DNA of 10,241 bases from a bacterium. Its GTDB lineage: Bacteria > Chloroflexota > Dormibacteria > Aeolococcales > Bog-877. A program made the position numbers and the translations under genes. The first letter of the stretch is position 1, and every line of letters starts with the position of its first letter. Below the pieces are notes generated by a model. That model worked only from the letters and a program-made list of their open reading frames with translations. It made no database searches and was not told the DNA's origin. Where the stretch lies: positions 1 through 10,241 of the forward strand of contig JAJZGN010000058.1 of NCBI GenBank assembly GCA_021798435.1. Direction: 5' to 3'. This document shows positions 5,825 through 10,241 of the stretch, piece by piece.

Positions 5825-6883
5825 GTGGCCGCCGCCCCCTCCCCACCCTCCAGCCGGGCGCTGGCAGAGCTCCAGCAGACGCTTCTGCAGGAGACCTCCC
5901 AGGTAGAGGAGTCACTCCTCGCCCTGGACGAGGAGGTGATGCGCCTGCTCTCCGGCCTGGACCAGACCGAGGAACGGATCGAGGACGCCGAGATCGTGCG
6001 CCGCCACGTCCTTCGGGACCACGTGCGCTACGCCGCCGCCGAGGTCGAGGCGGCGATCACCCGCTGCCACGCGCTCCAGCAGGAGGCGGCGCTGGCCCGG
6101 GCCAGGCTCCTCTTGTGCCGAACCAGGGCCCGAGAGCTCCGCCGCTGGCACCTTCTGGTGCGCGCGGCCCTCGACCAGCTTGGCGACCGCCCGGCCACCG
6201 ACGGGACCCTGGAGGAGGGGCTGGCGCGCTACCGGTCCGCCTCCCGTCAGGTGTTTCAGATCATCGAGGAGGAGAGGATGCGGATCGCCCGCGACATGCA
6301 CGACGGGCCCGCCCAGTCCCTCTCCAACCTGGTGCTGCGGGCGGAGATCCTGGAGCGGCTGGTCGACCGGGAGCCGGAGCGGGCCAAGGTGGAGATCCAG
6401 ACCTTCAAGGATCTGGTGCGGGGGGTACTGGAGGAGACCCGCGACCTCATCTTCGACCTCCGCCCCATGACCCTCGACGACCTGGGGGTGATCCCGACCC
6501 TGCGCCGGCTGGTGGCGGAGTACAAGGATCGGGAGGGGATGGACGCCCGGCTCTCGGTGATCGGAGCTGAGCGTCGGCTCCCTCCCGAGACCGAGGGCGC
6601 GCTCTTCAGGATCGTCAAGGAGGCGCTGGTCAACGTTCGGAAGCACGCCAACGCCAGGACCCTTGAGGTGCTGATCAACCTCCAGCCCAACCGGGTGAGC
6701 GCGGTGGTGAAGGACGACGGCGAGGGCTTCGACCTGGCGGCCGTGGAGCAGAAGCTGGCCCGCGAGCCCCACTTCGGGATCATCTCCATGCGCGAGCGCG
6801 CCGATCTGGAGCACGGCCAGCTCGAGGTCCTCTCCCAGGTGGGGCGGGGGACCGAGGTCCGGGTGACCCTGCCGGTCGACTGA
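5825..6883 (+). CDS. DegS-like cytoplasmic sensor histidine kinase (HisKA_3 / HATPase_c)
   Basis: 352 residues with no membrane helix, so probably cytoplasmic. Residues about 8-145 are a long heptad-rich, charged helical region (coiled-coil sensor part). The HisKA_3 dimerisation domain follows with E-E-R-M-R-I-A-R-D-M-H159-D-G-P-A-Q-S-L, where H159 is the phosphorylated histidine, and then D-L-R-P-M-T-L-D-D-L-G, as in the DegS/NarX/LiaS group. The HATPase domain shows the N box (E-A-L-V-N270-V-R-K-H), the G1 box D297-D-G-E-G-F and a late G-R-G-T-E-V. All catalytic residues appear intact, and overall length and order match DegS. The GTG at 5825 has no ribosome binding site and sits six bases after a TACGCT box. 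No response-regulator gene lies on either side within this window, so the partner and signal are unknown. It is divergent from a GT-C-like gene, with which it may share control. Confidence 0.9.
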   Translation: MAAAPSPPSSRALAELQQTLLQETSQVEESLLALDEEVMRLLSGLDQTEERIEDAEIVRRHVLRDHVRYAAAEVEAAITRCHALQQEAALARARLLLCRTRARELRRWHLLVRAALDQLGDRPATDGTLEEGLARYRSASRQVFQIIEEERMRIARDMHDGPAQSLSNLVLRAEILERLVDREPERAKVEIQTFKDLVRGVLEETRDLIFDLRPMTLDDLGVIPTLRRLVAEYKDREGMDARLSVIGAERRLPPETEGALFRIVKEALVNVRKHANARTLEVLINLQPNRVSAVVKDDGEGFDLAAVEQKLAREPHFGIISMRERADLEHGQLEVLSQVGRGTEVRVTLPVD

Positions 6884-6886
6884 GCG

Positions 6887-6914
6887 TCCCGGCCCCTGGC
6901 GGCTCCGGCCGGGA
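6887..6914 (+). terminator. Perfect 8-bp inverted repeat just after the kinase stop
   Basis: TCCCGGCC (6887-6894) and GGCCGGGA (6907-6914) pair perfectly around a 12-base loop, starting three bases after the TGA. No T tract follows. It is a likely transcript end or 3' stabiliser. Confidence 0.5.
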
Positions 6915-6927
6915 ACCCGGGAGGGGC

Positions 6928-6946
6928 GGGCCCAGCCCTCGGGCCC
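6928..6946 (+). terminator. Second GC hairpin downstream of the kinase
   Basis: GGGCCC (6928-6933) and GGGCCC (6941-6946) can pair around a 7-base loop, 13 bases after the first hairpin. Such runs are fairly easy to get in GC-rich DNA, so this is weaker than the first. The stretch 6947-7026 shows nothing else convincing. Confidence 0.3.
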
Positions 6947-7026
6947 ACGTCGCCGCGGCACCTGTGACGGCCCCACTTCGGGATCCCTGGCGAACGTGCA
7001 ACCTGGTAACAACGCCGTCAGACGAG

Positions 7027-7055
7027 TTGACACCACCTGGGATCGGTGGCAGACT
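7027..7055 (+). promoter_or_regulatory. Sigma70-type promoter upstream of the GT2 operon
   Basis: A perfect -35 TTGACA (7027-7032) is followed after 17 bases by CAGACT (7050-7055), a partial -10 match. The spacer contains the inverted repeat CCACC (7033-7037) and GGTGG (7045-7049), which could be an operator. A start near 7062 would give a leader of about 175 bases before the GT2 gene, containing two small ORFs. Confidence 0.5.
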
Positions 7056-7089
7056 TGCGAGCCTGAGCTGGAGAGAGGAGGCTGGCTAG

Positions 7090-7137
7090 GTGAGCGGGGC
7101 TCGCCCAAGGCCGCGGGGGGTGCGTATCCCCGATTAG
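7090..7137 (+). CDS. Candidate 15-codon leader ORF with a strong ribosome binding site
   Basis: GTG at 7090 opens 15 codons (VSGARPRPRGVRIPD) ending in TAG at 7135-7137. A purine run ending in GGAGG (7077-7081) lies eight bases upstream, an ideal spacing and the best ribosome binding site in the leader. The last third of the ORF overlaps a small stem: GGGGG 7116-7120 with TCCCC 7127-7131. Arginine and proline richness is expected from GC-rich DNA, so coding is unproven; it may be a regulatory leader peptide. Confidence 0.4.
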   Translation: MSGARPRPRGVRIPD

Positions 7138-7140
7138 GCG

Positions 7141-7236
7141 ATGGGTAGGGAGGCCCGCGTCGACACTATGCTGATCCGCGCATTCACCGACACCCCCCCG
7201 GGGTCCGGGGCCCGACAGGGGAGGCGCGCGCCCTGA
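7141..7236 (+). CDS. Candidate 31-residue small ORF overlapping the GT2 start (TGATG)
   Basis: ATG at 7141, three bases after the stop of the 15-codon ORF, opens a frame of 31 codons whose TGA (7234-7236) shares its A with the ATG of the GT2 gene. An internal ATG at 7168 is an alternative start. The product, beginning MGREARVDTMLIRAF, has no recognisable domain, membrane helix or cysteine. No good ribosome binding site precedes it, so it would rely on reinitiation from the upstream ORF. It could couple translation of the operon to the leader, or it may be chance. Base composition does not separate it from noncoding DNA. Confidence 0.35.
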   Translation: MGREARVDTMLIRAFTDTPPGSGARQGRRAP

Positions 7237-8756
7237 TGGAGGGGCAGATCGAGCTCAGCGTGGTGGTGCCGACCCGCAACGAGGCCGACGCCCTCCCCGA
7301 GTTGCACCGCCGGCTGACCCAGGCGCTTTCGGGGCTGGCGGCGGAAGTCCTGATCCTGGACGACAGCACGGACGAGGTCACCCGGCCGGCTCTCCGGCAG
7401 ATTGCCGCCTCCGATCCCAGCTGGGTGGTGGTGGAGAGGGATGCCCACGAGCCGCGCGGGCTGGGGGCTGCGGTGTCCACCGGCCTAAGTCTCGCCCGGG
7501 GGGAGGCGATCTGCGTGATGGACGCGGACCTCCAGCACCCCCCGGAGGTCATCCCCGAGCTCCTGGGGGCGGTGAGGGCCGGCGCGGACCTGGCGGTGGC
7601 GTCCCGTTACGCTCCCGGGGGTAGCGCCGCCGGTCTCTCCGGCCGCTTCCGGACCGCCGTAAGCAAGAGCGTCTCCTGGGTGGCGAGGGCGGTCTTCTCC
7701 GAGGCGCGCCGCACCACCGATCCGCTGAGCGGCTTCTTCTGCGTGCGCCAGCGCAGCATCGCCGGGCTGGAGTTCCGCCCGGTGGGCTTCAAGATCCTCC
7801 TCGAGCTCCTCGTGTGCCTGCCGGGCATCCGGGTCAAGGATGTCCCCTTCGCCTTCGCTCCCCGCTACGCCGGCGAGAGCAAGGCCACCCTGTCCCAGGG
7901 GATCCTCTTCGGCAAGCACGTCCTCTCCCTTGTGGTCTACGTGCCTCTGGCCGCGCTCCTCGGCAAGGTGGCGGTGTCCGCGGGCGCCGGGATGGTGGTG
8001 TTCGTGTCGGTGGTGGCGCTCCTCACCGATCTGCCCCTCCGACCTCCGGCCCCCTGGCTGGGGGCAGCGGTGACCAGCCTTCTCGTGAGCGTGGCGGTGT
8101 ACGGGCTCCTGACCTTCCGCAGCGCCTTCTGGCGCGTGGGGATGGGGGCCCAGAGGCTGCTCTGGGGGGCGGGCCTCATCGCCGTGGCCGGCGGGCTCGT
8201 GGGCTTTGCGGTCCTCACCGCCAAGGCTCATCTCGCCACCGTGGTGCTGGCGATCCTGGCTCTCCTGGCGGCCCAACTGCTGGGCTCGGCGATGGTCTCC
8301 TACCTGCGCCGGCGGGCCCGCCTCGCGATGCCGGTGGTGACGCTGGCTGACGAGCTCTCGCTGCAGGCGCTGGCGCGCCGCCTGTCCGCCGACTTCGCCT
8401 GGTGGATCGATGCCGCCCGCCCCGCCGCCGCCCCTCCCCGAGTGGAGCAGCTGGTCACCGCCGAGGTCGTGAGCCACGCCACTCGCAGCGGACGGCCGGT
8501 GGTGCTCACCGAGCTGCCCTCCAGCCGGCGCCAGGCCCGGATCAACGTGGGCAGCTACAGCGTCATCCTGATCCCCCAGCTGGCCGGCACCCGGAGGGTG
8601 GTGCGGATCGCCGCCGTCGCGCGCACCGGCCGCAGCCCCTTCTCCGAGCGCGACCTCCACGCCTGCGTCGCCTGGTGCAGCCGGCTCGAGGCCGGGGCCG
8701 AGGCGGCAGCCGACCAGGCGGCCCCCAGCGGCGACCGCGCGGCGGAGGCGCCTTGA
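7236..8756 (+). CDS. Polyprenol-phosphate GT2 glycosyltransferase fused to a GtrA-like membrane module and a GAF-like domain
   Basis: 506 residues. Residues 1-225 are a DPM1-type GT2 domain, which loads a sugar from a nucleotide donor onto polyprenyl phosphate on the cytoplasmic face: S-V-V-V-P-T-R-N-E near the start, D42-D43-S, the metal-binding D96-A-D98-L-Q-H-P, T-D-P-L-S-G-F and G-F-K-I-L-L-E-L-L are all present. Residues about 228-360 hold four hydrophobic helices arranged like a GtrA module. Residues about 366-490 form a soluble domain with the pattern of a GAF fold: a helix, A-T-R-S-G-R-P-V-V, S-V-I-L-I-P-Q-L, then a strand pair and F469-S-E-R-D-L. A GAF-like sensor on such an enzyme is unusual. 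ATG 7236 fits the family's N terminus; a GGGGAGG lies 11 bases upstream and the small ORF upstream overlaps it. The next gene overlaps its stop by four bases. Confidence 0.85.
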   Translation: MEGQIELSVVVPTRNEADALPELHRRLTQALSGLAAEVLILDDSTDEVTRPALRQIAASDPSWVVVERDAHEPRGLGAAVSTGLSLARGEAICVMDADLQHPPEVIPELLGAVRAGADLAVASRYAPGGSAAGLSGRFRTAVSKSVSWVARAVFSEARRTTDPLSGFFCVRQRSIAGLEFRPVGFKILLELLVCLPGIRVKDVPFAFAPRYAGESKATLSQGILFGKHVLSLVVYVPLAALLGKVAVSAGAGMVVFVSVVALLTDLPLRPPAPWLGAAVTSLLVSVAVYGLLTFRSAFWRVGMGAQRLLWGAGLIAVAGGLVGFAVLTAKAHLATVVLAILALLAAQLLGSAMVSYLRRRARLAMPVVTLADELSLQALARRLSADFAWWIDAARPAAAPPRVEQLVTAEVVSHATRSGRPVVLTELPSSRRQARINVGSYSVILIPQLAGTRRVVRIAAVARTGRSPFSERDLHACVAWCSRLEAGAEAAADQAAPSGDRAAEAP

Positions 8757-9340
8757 GGGCGGAGGAGCTCCCCCAGGAGCTGACCTGGATCGCGGCCATG
8801 GCGCGCCCGCCGGCCCCCGGGAGAGAGGTGAGGCCGCTGCGGACTCCGGTCCGCCCTCGGGCGTCCTACGTGGAGCCATCGCAGTTGGCGCGCGTCCGGG
8901 GCTGGGGGGAGGGGAGGCTGGTGCGCGGGCTGCAGTTTGGGCTGGTGGGGCTTGCCGGGTTGGCGGTCAACCAGGCCATCCTGGCGGGGCTGGTCTCCCT
9001 CGCCCACTGGAACTATCTCCTGGCGGCGGTGATCTCCAGCCAGGGATCCACCGTCACCGCCTTCATAATCAACGAGCTCTGGGTCTTTCGGCGGGCCGCT
9101 CTCGACCCCGGCGCCCGAGCCCTTCCGGTCCGGTTCCTCGTCTTCGACGCTCTCAACACGACCTCCCTGGCGCTGCGCCTGCCCTTGCTCTTCGGGCTGA
9201 CCAGCGGCCTGGGCATCAACTATCTGGTGAGCAACTTCATCGCCGTCACCGTCTTCCTGTTGCTCCGCTTCGTGGTCGCCGACGGTTGGATCTGGAAGCG
9301 TCCGGCGCGCTCCCATCCGACCGTCTCAACAGGAGGGTGA
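8753..9340 (+). CDS. GtrA-family membrane protein (TTG start overlapping the GT2 stop)
   Basis: 195 residues from the TTG at 8753, which overlaps the GT2 stop as TTGA and has GGAGG (8744-8748) four bases upstream. An in-frame ATG at 8798 lacks a ribosome binding site and is the alternative. Residues 1-55 are a charged cytoplasmic tail; four helices follow (roughly 60-83, 88-110, 125-147 and 152-175). The pattern F-G-L-V-G-L-A-G-L-A-V-N-Q, then F-I-I-N-E-L-W-V-F, then a final L-L-R-F-V-V-A-D-x-W-I-W-K is that of GtrA proteins, which help present or flip polyprenyl-linked sugars made by a partner GT2. The neighbouring GT2 already carries its own GtrA-like module, so this operon has two. Confidence 0.85.
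   Translation: MRAEELPQELTWIAAMARPPAPGREVRPLRTPVRPRASYVEPSQLARVRGWGEGRLVRGLQFGLVGLAGLAVNQAILAGLVSLAHWNYLLAAVISSQGSTVTAFIINELWVFRRAALDPGARALPVRFLVFDALNTTSLALRLPLLFGLTSGLGINYLVSNFIAVTVFLLLRFVVADGWIWKRPARSHPTVSTGG
9331..9336 (+). promoter_or_regulatory. Ribosome binding site AGGAGG for the HPr-kinase-like gene
   Basis: AGGAGG lies five bases before the GTG at 9342, inside the end of the GtrA gene. The nearby ATG at 9340 is followed at once by TGA, so GTG 9342 is the start. Confidence 0.7.
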
Positions 9341-9341
9341 T

Positions 9342-10241
9342 GTGACCGACTCTGGAGGAGCCCGCAGGCTCAGCTACGACATCGACGGACTGGCGCGGAT
9401 CCGCTCCGCCGTCCGGCTTCCCGAGCTCGAGCTCTTTCGCGTCCCGGAGGTGGACCAGCCCGACCTGGTGATCGAGCGTCGCCGCGTGGTCTCCGGAACA
9501 CCGGTCCGGCACGCTCTCCCAACCTACGTCTACCGGGAGAGGCTGGGAGCGGTGACCGCCAACTTCGATGTCGAGCTGGGGCCCCCGGTGCGGGTGCTGG
9601 CGACCCCGCTGCTGGCCCACTCCCCACACGTCCTCTACACCAACATCGTCGAGCCGCTGCTGCGCTTCGTGATCGCCGGGCGGGGGCGGATGCTCCTCCA
9701 CGCCGGCTGCGTCTCGCTCTTCGGGCAGGGGATCATGCTCTCGGCCAAGACTGACACCGGCAAGACCGCGACCATCCTGAGGCTGCTCCGAGAGTGCCGG
9801 GGGTCCTTCCTCTCCGACGACATGACCATCGTCAGCCCGGACGGGACGGCCAGCCGCTTCCCCAAGCCGCTGACCATCAGCGCCCACACCCTGAAGGCGG
9901 TGGAGGCGAGCCGCCTCCCGGCGCACCGCAGGGCCGCCCTCTCGGTGCAGAGCAGGCTGCACTCCAGGAGCGGACGCTCGGTGGGGAAGTGGCTGGGAGA
10001 GAGGCCGCTGCCGATCATGGCGATGAACAGCCTGGTGCAGGCGCTGATCCCACCCCCCAAGTACATGGTCCGGCAGCTGGTCCCGGCGGAGATGGGCCAG
10101 AGCGTCCAGGTCCGGCGGCTTTTCCTCATCGAGCGCGGGTCTCCCGCTCTGGCGGCGGGGGTGGGCCGCGATGAGGCGGTGGAGCAGCTGCTCAGCAACA
10201 CCGCCGACGCCTACGAGTTTCCGCGCTGCAAGACCATGGCC
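9342..10241 (+). CDS. HPr-kinase-like P-loop protein (3' end outside window)
   Basis: The frame runs from GTG 9342 to the window end without a stop: 300 residues of an incomplete gene. Residues about 1-110 are an alpha/beta region I do not recognise. Residues 117-162 match the core of HPr kinase/phosphorylase-like proteins: L-L-H120-A-G-C, a strand pair G-Q-G-I-M-L-S, then Walker A A135-K-T-D-T-G-K141-T142, and S158-D159-D160 in the place of the family's acidic pair. The Walker A carries T-D-T where HprK proteins usually have S-G-S. The rest includes P-K-P-L-T-I-S-A-H-T. No PTS gene is in view, and relatives outside PTS systems are common, so the target is probably not HPr; a kinase or ATPase role on a small molecule or on the glycan pathway is inference. 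It starts one base after the GtrA stop with AGGAGG at 9331-9336. Confidence 0.75.
   Translation, partial: MTDSGGARRLSYDIDGLARIRSAVRLPELELFRVPEVDQPDLVIERRRVVSGTPVRHALPTYVYRERLGAVTANFDVELGPPVRVLATPLLAHSPHVLYTNIVEPLLRFVIAGRGRMLLHAGCVSLFGQGIMLSAKTDTGKTATILRLLRECRGSFLSDDMTIVSPDGTASRFPKPLTISAHTLKAVEASRLPAHRRAALSVQSRLHSRSGRSVGKWLGERPLPIMAMNSLVQALIPPPKYMVRQLVPAEMGQSVQVRRLFLIERGSPALAAGVGRDEAVEQLLSNTADAYEFPRCKTMA

Noticed and set aside
5703..5915. N-terminal extension of the minus-strand GT-C-like protein.
   Set aside because: It runs through the divergent promoter region into the kinase gene, and its residues are low-complexity with no signal or helix.
7166..7171. TATGCT as a second -10 upstream of the GT2 gene.
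   Set aside because: No -35 lies at a suitable distance and the hexamer is within the small ORF; too weak to call.
8402..8752. Upstream extension of the GtrA frame into the GT2 gene.
   Set aside because: The extension is low-complexity arginine/proline-rich sequence overlapping the GAF-like domain; the TTG at 8753 with the TTGA overlap explains the start better.
1..10241. tRNA, rRNA, CRISPR array, insertion sequence or attachment site.
   Set aside because: No cloverleaf, regularly spaced repeats, transposase motifs or long terminal repeats were seen on either strand.

Overview
The window is a very GC-rich bacterial segment with short intergenic gaps, several GTG, TTG and apparent CTG starts, and stop/start overlaps. 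The gene content (DUF929 protein with VKOR, a soluble DegS-like kinase, polytopic GT-C-like proteins, and a GT2/GtrA pair) suits a deep-branching Chloroflexota/Dormibacterota- or Actinobacteria-like organism. That placement is inference from style and content; there is no rRNA or marker gene to settle it.

Layout, left to right. (1) Positions 2-736 hold the 3' part of a membrane protein that is a paralogue of the minus-strand gene further right. (2) Positions 786-2266 hold a two-gene thiol-redox unit: a membrane-anchored DUF929 thioredoxin-like protein with a CPYC motif, followed by a VKOR-family quinone-linked disulfide generator. The VKOR gene lacks an ATG/GTG/TTG start that keeps its first membrane helix and appears to begin at a CTG overlapping the previous stop. 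A perfect hairpin follows directly. (3) Positions 2457-4154 (+) and 4161-5702 (-) encode two large polytopic GT-C-like membrane proteins that converge with a 6-base gap. (4) A roughly 100-base divergent control region (5723-5824) separates the minus-strand gene from a DegS-like cytoplasmic histidine kinase (5825-6883). TANNNT -10 elements sit six bases before an ATG on one side and a GTG on the other, which suggests leaderless transcripts in both directions. On the minus strand the leaderless ATG opens a 7-codon ORF whose stop overlaps the TTG start of the membrane gene. (5) Positions 6884-7235 hold two GC-rich hairpins, a promoter with a perfect TTGACA, and two candidate small ORFs, the second overlapping the next gene as TGATG. 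(6) Positions 7236-10241 hold a tight operon: a polyprenol-phosphate-type GT2 fused to a GtrA-like membrane module and a C-terminal GAF-like domain, then a stand-alone GtrA protein, then an HPr-kinase-like P-loop protein cut by the window end.

How they may work together: the GT2 would charge a polyprenyl phosphate with a sugar on the inner face, GtrA-type proteins would help flip or position it, and GT-C-like proteins would use polyprenyl-linked sugars on the outer face. The DUF929/VKOR pair would form disulfides in exported proteins. The kinase has no response-regulator gene in view. The most unusual points are the GT2-GtrA-GAF fusion, the HPr-kinase-like partner in a glycan operon, the tiny coupled ORFs ahead of two membrane-glycosylation genes, and the CTG start of VKOR.
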